Source of the DNA: Deinococcus metalli | GTDB taxonomy: Bacteria > Deinococcota > Deinococci > Deinococcales > Deinococcaceae | Reading direction: 5' to 3' | Length of the DNA: 64,000 nt | NCBI RefSeq assembly: GCF_014201805.1 | Contig: NZ_JACHFK010000006.1 | Coordinates: 62,001-126,000, forward strand | Shown: piece after piece, positions 44,251 through 51,385 of the stretch | How positions within the stretch are numbered: the stretch's first letter is position 1 | Layout: every line of letters starts with the position of its first letter | The notes under the pieces: generated by a model | What the model was told of the DNA's origin: nothing | What the model saw: only the letters and a program-made list of their open reading frames with translations | Database searches by the model: none | Program-made: the position numbers and the translations under genes

Positions 44251-44326
44251 TGGTGAACCGGGCAGGACTCGAACCTGCGGCCTTCTGGACTTCAACCAGA
44301 CGCTCTTCCTGCTGAGCTACCGGAAC
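44251..44326 (-). tRNA. tRNA-Phe(GAA)-like, acceptor stem with two mismatches
   Basis: 76 nt with CCA. Loop TTGAAGT gives anticodon GAA; the T-loop is TTCGAGT. Acceptor GTTCCGG against CCGGTTC has T-T mismatches at 2-71 and 3-70. The 3' half is nearly identical to the Arg(ACG) unit at 44820-44895, whose 5' strand GAACCGG would pair perfectly. It is nearest to rsr. Function doubtful. Confidence 0.7.
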
Positions 44327-44330
44327 ACGG

Positions 44331-44406
44331 TGGGGAGAGCGGCGGGACTCGAACCCATGACCTCCGCCTTCACAGGGCGGCGTGCAGCCTTTACACCACA
44401 CTCTCC
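44331..44406 (-). tRNA. tRNA-His(GTG)
   Basis: 76 nt with G-1 opposite C73 and encoded CCA, the histidine identity pair. Acceptor GAGAGTG/CGCTCTC, anticodon loop CTGTGAA, T-loop TTCGAGT. Confidence 0.9.
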
Positions 44407-44461
44407 GTACGCTGGCTGTTCTCCCCCGCGCCGGTCGCCCGGCCTCCTCGTGCGGTCTGGA

Positions 44462-44536
44462 TGGTGGAATCGGAGAGATTTGAACTCTCAGCCCCCTGCG
44501 TGCAAGGCAGGTGCTCTCCCGTTGAGCTACGATCCC
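44462..44536 (-). tRNA. tRNA-Ala(TGC)
   Basis: 75 nt with CCA. Acceptor GGGATCG/CGATTCC includes the G3-T70 alanine identity pair; anticodon loop CTTGCAC; T-loop TTCAAAT. Confidence 0.9.
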
Positions 44537-44594
44537 GAATCCGCCTCAGTTCTTCCCAGCGCCCGAAGACGGGCAGAGGCTGACGCTGTCTGCA

Positions 44595-44669
44595 TGGTCT
44601 GAACGGCACGGATCGAACGTGCGACCTCCTGAATCCGAATCAGGCGTGCTTCCGCTGCACTACGTCCAG
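44595..44669 (-). tRNA. tRNA-Pro(CGG)
   Basis: 75 nt with CCA. Acceptor CTGGACG/CGTTCAG with C1-G72 and A73, anticodon loop TTCGGAT, T-loop TTCGATC. A GGTCATG/CATGACC hairpin lies in the 71-nt spacer before the next unit. Confidence 0.85.
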
Positions 44670-44740
44670 AGAGGGGTCATGGAAAGGCAGGTTGTCTGGC
44701 TGTTCATGACCGATGTGGCCTGGTGCTTTCGCCCAGGCGG

Positions 44741-44815
44741 TGGCTCCGGGAGCAGGGATCGAACCTGCGACGTCCTGCTTAACAGGCAGGCGCTCTGCCA
44801 CTGAGCCATCCCGGA
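44741..44815 (-). tRNA. tRNA-Asn(GTT)
   Basis: 75 nt with CCA. Acceptor TCCGGGA/TCCCGGA perfect, G73, anticodon loop CTGTTAA, T-loop TTCGATC. Confidence 0.92.
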
Positions 44816-44819
44816 AAAG

Positions 44820-44895
44820 TGGCGAACCGGGCAGGACTTGAACCTGCGGCCTTCCCGTTCGTAGCGGGACGCTCCTCCAGCTGAGCTACCGGTTC
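44820..44895 (-). tRNA. tRNA-Arg(ACG)
   Basis: 76 nt with CCA. Acceptor GAACCGG/CCGGTTC perfect, anticodon stem TCCCG/CGGGA, loop CTACGAA. Its 3' half is a near copy of the Phe-like unit. Confidence 0.88.
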
Positions 44896-44898
44896 GTG

Positions 44899-45017
44899 TG
44901 GTGGAACGGGTGGGAATCGAACCCACGACCTTCGATAGGTAGTCGATAAGCCTTCACGGTCGGCCCTGAGGGGCAAGGTGGTGTGGAGGCGATGCTCTAC
45001 CGCTGAGCTACCGTTCC
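44899..45017 (-). ncRNA. tRNA-like RNA with Y-type Rsr-binding module in the anticodon arm (unit A)
   Basis: 119 nt with CCA. Acceptor GGAACGG/CCGTTCC, D-arm and T-arm (TTCGATT) are perfect tRNA parts. After only three bases of the 5' anticodon strand, a hairpin at 44951-44989 intervenes: CCTCCAC arm, CTTGCCC, CTCA loop, GGGCCGA, GTGAAGG arm. The remaining loop (CGACTACCT) is not a decodable 7-nt anticodon loop. The insert matches those of units B, C and D in structure. Confidence 0.75.
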
Positions 45018-45026
45018 ATGTGATGT

Positions 45027-45150
45027 GGGGGACGGGCGGGATTCGAACCCGCACTGAACATCAGCCTCAGACAGCGGCCCACGCCTGGGCAAGTGGCGCT
45101 GAGGCATTACCTCGCGGTCACGTTTGTGCTGCCGTTGCACCACCGTCCCC
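45027..45150 (-). ncRNA. tRNA-like RNA with Y-type Rsr-binding module (unit B)
   Basis: About 124 nt. Acceptor GGGACGG/CCGTCCC, D-stem GTGC/GCAC, T-arm GCGGG-TTCGAAT-CCCGC. The anticodon stem AACGT/ATGTT is kept, but its loop is replaced by an ACC-GCGA-GGT tetraloop hairpin plus the module at 45064-45105: GCCTCAG arm, CACTTGCCC, loop, GGGCCGCTG, CTGAGGC arm. There is no usable anticodon. CACTTG-CCC against GGGC-C-G is the closest match to human Y RNA wording (CACUUGAC / GGUCCG). Confidence 0.75.
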
Positions 45151-45171
45151 ATGGTGGAGTGTCGAAGTGAA

Positions 45172-45301
45172 GCGGCGGGGCGGGACTCGAACCCGCAACC
45201 CGGCCATTAAGAGTGGTAACTTTCGCACTTCGGCCCGCAGCATGTGCCGGGGCAAGGGGCGTGGAAAGCAGTTTCCTGCTCTGCCATTGAGCTACCCGCC
45301 G
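45172..45301 (-). ncRNA. tRNA-Lys-like RNA interrupted by Y-type Rsr-binding module (unit C)
   Basis: 130 nt. Acceptor CGGCGGG/CCCGCCG, normal D-arm and T-arm. The first two bases of the anticodon stem (GG) are separated from the rest (CCA-CTCTTAA-TGGCC, anticodon CTT) by an insert. Its core, 45220-45268, is a CTTTC/GAAAG arm, CAC/GTG pairs, CTTGCCC and GGGCCGAA. Removing the insert restores a perfect GGCCA/TGGCC stem, so the module was placed in a lysine tRNA. Confidence 0.75.
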
Positions 45302-45305
45302 CGTG

Positions 45306-45515
45306 TGGTGGATGGGGTGGGATTTGAACTCGAAGGCCTCCCGGTGAGGCGAAGCCGAACCCGAGCGGAGCGAGTTGGACGCGGGGAGGGGTTCAGGAGA
45401 TGGAGGGGCTTCCGGTGCCGTTCTGGAAGTGCCGGAATCGGATGAACTCCTCCCACTCAGCCCGCAGGCTGAAGATTTACAGTCTTCCGCGACTCGCCGT
45501 CTTCGCCGCCCATCC
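45306..45515 (-). pseudogene. tRNA-Tyr(GTA) interrupted in its T-arm
   Basis: Acceptor GGATGGG/CCCATCC with ACCA, D-stem GCGA/TCGC, anticodon stem GAAGA/TCTTC with loop CTGTAAA and a class II variable arm (AGCCTGCGGGCT) make a tyrosine tRNA. About 130 nt (roughly 45329-45461) separate the 5' T-stem GTGGG from TTCAAATCCCAC. The insert has several GC-rich palindromes and AGTTC at both ends, as if a small repeat element had landed there. It lacks the CTTGCCC/GGGCCG module. Confidence 0.65.
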
Positions 45516-45638
45516 GGAATTTCGCGGCTGGGTAGTGAAGGAATATCGGGCGTGGTCGGGATGGCGCTGATGATCTCGCTGGAGTCGCGGGGTACGGCCG
45601 GCCCACTGGACTTTGTTCGGTTGTCTGGGCTGTTTCAT
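45477..45638 (-). CDS. possible 53-aa Arg-rich peptide overlapping the tRNA-Tyr unit
   Basis: ATG 45638 has GGAGG 7 nt upstream. The peptide (MKQPRQPNKVQWAGR...) is very basic and ends at TAA inside the Tyr anticodon loop. There is no homology I recognise and the composition is uninformative. It may be chance. It fills the 150-nt spacer between unit D and the Tyr unit. Confidence 0.2.
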   Translation of the reverse strand: MKQPRQPNKVQWAGRTPRLQRDHQRHPDHARYSFTTQPRNSGWAAKTASRGRL

Positions 45639-45665
45639 GCGCGTACCTCCGGGACTGGATTTGGG

Positions 45666-45755
45666 GTGGGTGTGTGGATTCGAACCGGGATCGCCAATAA
45701 CCCTCATGCGTCGGCCCAGGCTGGGCAAGGCGTGCGGAGGGACTTCGACGCCCAC
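45666..45755 (-). ncRNA. degenerate tRNA-like RNA with Y-type Rsr-binding module (unit D)
   Basis: About 90 nt. The outer stem GTGGGCGT/ACACCCAC has one mismatch. There is no D-arm and the T-stem is poor, although GGTTCGAATCC remains. The module at 45701-45741 is complete: CCCTC/GAGGG arms, CTTGCCC, AGCCT loop, GGGCCGA. It looks reduced to a Y-RNA-like hairpin with tRNA remnants. Confidence 0.65.
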
Positions 45756-45777
45756 CATGGTCTGCCCGCGCTGGGGC

Positions 45778-45855
45778 TGGTACTCCGAGTGAGATTTGAA
45801 CTCACACTGACACGCTTCTGAGGCGTGTTCCTCTGCCGAGTTGGGATACCGGAGC
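45778..45855 (-). tRNA. tRNA-Leu(CAG)-like with short variable loop
   Basis: 78 nt with CCA. Anticodon stem CACGC/GCGTG, loop CTCAGAA. T-arm GTGAG-TTCAAAT-CTCAC. Acceptor GCTCCGG/TCGGAGT has two G-T pairs. Bacterial tRNA-Leu is class II, but here the variable loop is only 5 nt, so charging by LeuRS or decoding is uncertain. Confidence 0.65.
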
Positions 45856-45890
45856 ATAGCGAGACCTCGGGAAGTGGGTCGGAGGGGAAG

Positions 45891-45965
45891 TGGAGCAGGC
45901 TGGACGGAATTGCACCGCCGTTCCCCGACGGTTGCCGGGCATCTTGCTGACTAGAAGAAGCCTGC
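45891..45965 (-). tRNA. degenerate tRNA-Gly-like unit with TGCA T-loop
   Basis: 75 nt with CCA and T73. Acceptor GCAGGCT/AGCCTGC perfect. By alignment to the next unit the anticodon position reads ACC, but base 33 is A, the anticodon stem has a G-G mismatch and the T-stem has a bulge. The T-loop is TGCAATT, not TTCRANT. The D-loop lacks GG. Confidence 0.5.
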
Positions 45966-45977
45966 ATATGAGGTGAA

Positions 45978-46052
45978 TGGAGCAGATGGACAGACTTGCA
46001 CTGTCGTCTTCCCGCTGGCAGCGGGACATCCTGGCTACTGGACGACATCTGC
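45978..46052 (-). tRNA. tRNA-Gly(GCC) with peptidoglycan-type (non-translational) features
   Basis: 75 nt with CC A and T73. Acceptor GCAGATG/CATCTGC, anticodon stem TCCCG/CGGGA, loop CTGCCAG and T-stem GACAG/CTGTC are perfect. The T-loop is TGCAAGT instead of TTC(A/G)A, and the D-loop (AGTAGCCA) lacks the G18-G19 pair. These are the two changes known in staphylococcal tRNA-Gly used for pentaglycine bridges. Deinococcus peptidoglycan has an Orn-Gly-Gly bridge, so a cell-wall role is plausible. Confidence 0.75.
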
Positions 46053-46056
46053 GTGA

Positions 46057-46205
46057 GTGGCCGGGCAAGGGGTGAAGGTCGGCGTGGAGTTGAACCCGAA
46101 CCCGCCTGAGCGGGTCATCACCGAAGAGAACCGAGCCTTCTCCGGCCCAACCGGCGAAAGAGCGAGGAACATCCGGACAAGGTGGTGGATCACGGACCGG
46201 GCCAC
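46057..46205 (-). ncRNA. Y RNA candidate with tRNA-like 3' domain (unit E)
   Basis: 149 nt. The ends pair in the order of classical Y RNAs: GTGGCC...GGTC-C-GTGA at the 5' end with TCAC...CTT-GCCC-GGCCAC at the 3' end. Inside is a second, reversed module (46136-46187: CCACC-CTTGTCC ... GGGCCGGAG) and a tRNA-like part with a CCCGC/GCGGG variable-arm hairpin and GGTTCAACTCC. This layout resembles the bacterial YrlA class. Exact ends are uncertain. Confidence 0.55.
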
Positions 46206-46315
46206 TTCAATGCCGGGAATCGAACCCGGAGCCCCCTGCGGGGCTTCCGCCCGAACGCCCCCACAGGGGACGTGTGCTGAAAGAACCGTGACCGGTCGGC
46301 CCTGGAGTTCCCCCG
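46206..46315 (-). ncRNA. class II tRNA-like unit with half a Y-type motif (unit F)
   Basis: It has a good T-arm (CCGGG-TTCGATT-CCCGG), an AGCCCC/GGGGCT variable-arm hairpin and a possible anticodon stem CGTCC/GGGCG. No matching acceptor 5' strand or proper D-arm can be found. GGGCCGACC occurs in its 5' part without a nearby CTTGCCC partner. It is probably degenerate or part of unit E. Confidence 0.35.
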
Positions 46316-46317
46316 TG

Positions 46318-46392
46318 TGGCGATTCCAGCCGGACTCGAACCGGCGTATTCCCGCAGACAACGGGGCGTCCTGGCCGCTGAACGATGGAATC
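46318..46392 (-). tRNA. tRNA-Asp(GTC)-like
   Basis: 75 nt with CCA and G73. Acceptor GATTCCA/TGGAATC perfect, D-stem GTTC/GGAC, loop TTGTCTG gives GTC, T-arm GCCGG-TTCGAGT-CCGGC. The anticodon stem has one mismatch, and base 37 is T instead of a purine. Confidence 0.7.
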
Positions 46393-46410
46393 GTCCTCCA
46401 TGTGGAGGTG

Positions 46411-46485
46411 TGGTACTTCCAGCCGGAATTGAACCGGCGTTTCCTGGTTGAAGGCCGAGCGTCCTGACCACTGGACGATGGGAGC
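46411..46485 (-). tRNA. tRNA-Glu(TTC)-like, with C33
   Basis: 75 nt with CCA. D-stem GTCC/GGAC and T-arm GCCGG-TTCAATT-CCGGC are good. Loop CCTTCAA gives TTC but has C at the invariant T33 position. Acceptor GCTCCCA/TGGAAGT has one mismatch and a G-T pair, and the anticodon stem has one mismatch. It is the first tRNA unit of the array in transcription order. Confidence 0.6.
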
Positions 46486-46495
46486 GGGTGGGGAA

Positions 46496-46562
46496 GGTCG
46501 GGCAAGTGAACCGCTCAGGGTGGTTGACCGTTTCAAGGTAACCCTGGGCGTCCGGCCCGGCC
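46496..46562 (-). ncRNA. Y-RNA-like hairpin at the head of the array
   Basis: 67 nt. The 5' strand GGCCGGGC pairs with the 3' strand GCCCGACC (7 of 8). Then come a bulged C and GGA opposite CACTT, then a second helix CGCCCAGGGT/ACCCTGAGCG (9 of 10) and a 19-nt loop. GGGC-C-G / CTT-GCCC is the Ro60-binding helix of Y RNAs (GGUC-C-GA / CUU-GACU in human) with compensatory changes, in the natural order. It is the best candidate for the canonical Y RNA of this genome. Confidence 0.65.
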
Positions 46563-46595
46563 GGCAGGAGCGTGGCATGCCCTCACCTGCCATGG

Positions 46596-46623
46596 AGTGT
46601 ACGGGTGAGGGTGCGCGCTTCAC
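46596..46623 (-). promoter_or_regulatory. possible promoter of the Y/tRNA-like array and rsr
   Basis: On the minus strand GTGAAG (46623-46618), 16-bp spacer, TACACT (46601-46596). Transcription would start near 46589, just before a GGCAGG/CCTGCC hairpin and the Y-like hairpin. No terminator-like signal is evident between the units and rsr. Confidence 0.4.
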
Positions 46624-46709
46624 ATTCGCCGGGTGGCGTAGCGGGCGCGTAAGCCAAAGGGCGGGGCCGGAGCGTGGCGGCCCCGGCCCTCCGTGCTGCG
46701 CCAGCAGTG

Positions 46710-48330
<1,621 letters not shown>

Positions 48331-48338
<8 letters not shown>

Positions 48339-48663
48339 GCTGAACCCCCACGGCATGCACGCGGGTCGCGGCCAGGTCGATGCCCGCTTGGGTCTTGACG
48401 GTGTGCACCACCCGGTCGACGATGTTCTGCGCGACCGTCGGGATGCTCACGCCGTACGCCGCGACGATGTACAGGTCGGCGGTGAACTTCCCCGCGTCCT
48501 TGCCGATCACCACGCCCTCGCTGGCGTTGGCGCGGCCCAGCACGCGGCTCAGGCCCTCGCGCAGGTTCGCGGGGGCCATGCCCACCACGCCGGGAATCTC
48601 GTGGGCCGTCAGGCCGATAAGCGAGGCGAGGGCCGCCTCGGTGATCTGTATGGAGCCGCTCAC
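48331..48663 (-). CDS. Asp23/Gls24 family protein
   Basis: 110 aa. It shows the family pattern ITEAALASLIGLTAHEIPGVVGMA, ADLYIVAAYGVSIPTVAQNIVDRV and VKTQAGI. It is a small envelope-stress or membrane-anchoring protein family, nearly always next to fakA, as here with overlapping stop and start. Confidence 0.88.
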
Positions 48664-48809
48664 AGTAGCCCCGAGTATACGGGAGGCGCCGGAACTGTTC
48701 GGCCCGGCGTCTGGACGCGCGCGGGCGGCCCGTCCCGGCGCTGGTGCCTACCACAAACGCCGTCCAGCACAGCGGAACGCCCGGTGTTCGGCCCGTGGTC
48801 TACTCCCGT

Positions 48810-50171
48810 ATGCCACTGAATTCCACCCTGGAGCGCGCCGACCTCACCCTGTCGTTTCTCGGCGGCCGTCAGGACGTACCCGAGCGCCTGACCCGCGACC
48901 TGAAGGCGGACGAGGTGCGGCTGGTGTCGCGCACGGCCGACGGCGACTCGGCGCTGGCCCTGGAACCGCAGGACGCGGCGCAGGCGCGCGAGCTGGGCAT
49001 AGCGCTGGCGAAGCTCGCCCGGGAGCTGAAGGCCGAGTCGCTGCGGGTGGCGGCCAGCGGGCACGGGGCGGCCCTGGCGGGAGCGCTGCTGGCGGCGACG
49101 TGGCGGGACGAACGTTACCGGAGCACCGACGCCTGGCGCACGCCCGTGCAGGTGCACCTCGAGGGCCTCACCGAGACGGACGTGCGCCGGGTGCAGGCGC
49201 TGGAGGCCGGGATCACCTTCGCGCGCGAACTCGTGAGCGCCCCGGCGAACCACCTGAACCCGGCCACCCTAGCCGCCGAGGCCCTCACCCTGGAGGCCCA
49301 CGGGCTGAACGTGGAGGTCTGGGAGGACGCGACCCTGCGGGCGCGGGGCATGAACCTGCTGCGGGCGGTCGCGGCGGGAAGCGCGGTGGGCGCCCGGCTG
49401 ATCCGCGTGACGCTTCCGGCACGCGGGGCCGCGCGGCGCGTGGTGGCGCTGGTGGGCAAGGGCATCACCTTCGACACGGGCGGGTACTCGCTCAAGACCG
49501 CGCAGGGCATGTACGGCATGAAGGGCGACATGGGGGGCGCGGGCGCGGTGCTGGGGGCCATGCGCGCGCTCGGGGAGGTGCGCGGCGCCGTGCCGGAGGA
49601 CGTGGAGGTGCGCGCCTACGTGGCCGCCGCCGAGAACATGGTCGGCCCAGACGCCATCCGCCCCGGCGACGTGTTCCGCGCCGCGAACGGCAAGACGGTG
49701 GAGGTCACGAACACCGACGCCGAGGGCCGGCTGGTGCTGGCCGACGCGCTGGCGGTCGCGTGCGACGAGGGCGCCAGCGAAGTCATCGACCTGGCGACCC
49801 TGACCGGCGTGAAGGTCTCCGCGCTGGGCAACGACATCGCGGCCCTGTTCAGCAGCGACCCGGCCCTGACCGCCCGCCTCCTGGGCGCGGCGCACGCGGC
49901 GGGCGAGTACGTGTGGGAGCTGCCGCTGCACCAGCCGTACCTGCGGGCGTACCAGAAGACCACGGTGGCCGACCTGAAGAACAGCGACATGGTGCCGGCC
50001 GGGGGCAGCATCAAGGCGGCGCTGTTCCTCCAGCAGTTCGTGACCCGGCCGTGGGCGCACCTGGACATCGCGGGCAACGCCCTGAAAGACGAGGCCGCGA
50101 CCGGCTGGGGCGTGGGGACGCTGGTGGAGTACGTCATGGCCGCGCGGGCGGAGACGTCCCCACACGAATGA
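48810..50171 (+). CDS. M17 leucyl aminopeptidase
   Basis: 453 aa from ATG 48810 (MPLNSTLERADLTLS). The C-terminal catalytic domain has VGKGITFDTGGYSLK (metal-binding Lys and Asp), MKGDMGGAGAVLGAM and NTDAEGRLVLADAL. These supply the two-zinc site and catalytic Arg. It is cytosolic and likely hexameric, trimming N-terminal residues from peptides. Confidence 0.92.
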   Translation: MPLNSTLERADLTLSFLGGRQDVPERLTRDLKADEVRLVSRTADGDSALALEPQDAAQARELGIALAKLARELKAESLRVAASGHGAALAGALLAATWRDERYRSTDAWRTPVQVHLEGLTETDVRRVQALEAGITFARELVSAPANHLNPATLAAEALTLEAHGLNVEVWEDATLRARGMNLLRAVAAGSAVGARLIRVTLPARGAARRVVALVGKGITFDTGGYSLKTAQGMYGMKGDMGGAGAVLGAMRALGEVRGAVPEDVEVRAYVAAAENMVGPDAIRPGDVFRAANGKTVEVTNTDAEGRLVLADALAVACDEGASEVIDLATLTGVKVSALGNDIAALFSSDPALTARLLGAAHAAGEYVWELPLHQPYLRAYQKTTVADLKNSDMVPAGGSIKAALFLQQFVTRPWAHLDIAGNALKDEAATGWGVGTLVEYVMAARAETSPHE

Positions 50172-50203
50172 ACGCTCGCCGGGCAGGGGGTCCCGGCGAG
50201 CGT
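50172..50203. terminator. hairpin between convergent genes
   Basis: ACGCTCGCCGGG and CCCGGCGAGCGT, a 12-bp perfect stem with an 8-nt loop immediately after the aminopeptidase stop. It can serve both strands. Confidence 0.7.
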
Positions 50204-50217
50204 CGCGTGCGGTGGGG

Positions 50218-51147
50218 TTACAGGGCGGGATCGAGGCTGCCGGTGAGCAGCAACTGCACGCGCTGGAGGGCACGCTTGTACAGGGGCGGCGCGTAGTGCT
50301 CGCCGAAGTCCTTGGTGGCTTCCTCGCTGCCGACGTCGTGGCCGTACTTCTGGGTCAGGAAGTAGCGGTGGTCCATGATCCACAGGTACAGGTCGGCCTC
50401 GGTGCGGCCGGGGAAGCGGAACATCACGTGGTGCAGGTCGATGTTCTCCACGATCCGCAGGTACAGCCGGCAGTACCAGCTCTCCACCGCTTCCTCCCAC
50501 GTCACGGGCTCCCGGCCCTCGGCGGCGCGTTTCTGGTTGAGGTAGTACTCGCGGGTGCGGATGTGCTCCAGCAGCTTCTCGTAGCGGCCGGGCGTGGTGA
50601 ACAGGATCTCGCGGTGCTCCGGCATGATCCGGTCGAGGTTGGTGGCCTTCAGGAACTGCGCGTACTCGCCCTTGATGATCAGGTCCTTGAGCGTGTCGTC
50701 CTCGTCCGGGGGCACGGTGACGTTCAGTTCGATGACGTACGCGTCGATGTACTTCTGACCCTGGCGCCGGGCGACCGACACGCGGTGGTTGCCGTCCTTG
50801 ACAAAGTACAGCTCACCGACCTTGTAGACCTGAATGGGCGGCAGTTCCTTGCCTTCCATCTGGGCGCTGCGCACGCCGATCCAGCGTTCGTCGAGGTGGG
50901 GTTCTTTGGGCAGGTAGTGACGGTCGAATTCACGGTAGCGGTCAACGCTGCCGATGATGTGATCCACGGGAATCGTCTGGAGCCCCCGCTGGTGCTCGCC
51001 TTCGGGGGCGAGATGCCGGACCCAGTCGAAGGGCAGCAGTTCGTTCGGTTGGCGGCGCAGCACGGCGACCATGTCACGGATGTCGCTCATGAAGCGGGCG
51101 CGTTCCACTTCATGCCTTGCTGCGGTGCGGTGGTGAAGTGAGGACAT
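50218..51147 (-). CDS. ParB/sulfiredoxin-like domain protein
   Basis: 309 aa from ATG 51147, chosen for AAGGAG 8 nt upstream; ATG 51252 is a possible longer start. The N-terminal half has the ParB-N fold wording IPVDHIIGSVDRYREFDR, PPIQVYKVGELYFVKDGNHRVSVARRQG. The C-terminal half (PGRYEKLLEHIRTREYYLNQ..., YLWIMDHRYFLTQKYG) is helical and not recognised. Function unknown; a nucleotide-binding regulator is likely. The upstream region has a CTGAC/GTCAG inverted repeat. Confidence 0.7.
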   Translation of the reverse strand: MSSLHHRTAARHEVERARFMSDIRDMVAVLRRQPNELLPFDWVRHLAPEGEHQRGLQTIPVDHIIGSVDRYREFDRHYLPKEPHLDERWIGVRSAQMEGKELPPIQVYKVGELYFVKDGNHRVSVARRQGQKYIDAYVIELNVTVPPDEDDTLKDLIIKGEYAQFLKATNLDRIMPEHREILFTTPGRYEKLLEHIRTREYYLNQKRAAEGREPVTWEEAVESWYCRLYLRIVENIDLHHVMFRFPGRTEADLYLWIMDHRYFLTQKYGHDVGSEEATKDFGEHYAPPLYKRALQRVQLLLTGSLDPAL

Positions 51148-51385
51148 GCGGCGTACTCCTTGCGCCGGGTTCTGGCGGGGGGCCAGGGGCGCGGGTGGGG
51201 CCGGGGCATGTGCGGACTGGGGAAAGGTGATCACCCCGGTCTTGGTGTTCATCCTACACCAATCCCCTTGCATGATTCTGACTGTTTGCGTCAGTTTAGA
51301 GTCACGCACAGACAAGTTCCGCAGTATGAAAGAAACCACTAGCCCGGCCACGGACGCCGGGGCATTCGTCATCGTCCAATGAAGC

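Noticed and set aside
44899..45301. Anticodon-arm inserts as group I introns
   Set aside because: At about 40-60 nt they are far too short and lack group I core elements. They share a Y-RNA-type helix instead.
44251..46485. The tRNA cluster as an ordinary housekeeping operon
   Set aside because: It has too many defective stems, non-decodable loops, shared inserts and a Tyr gene broken in its T-arm, and is linked to rsr.
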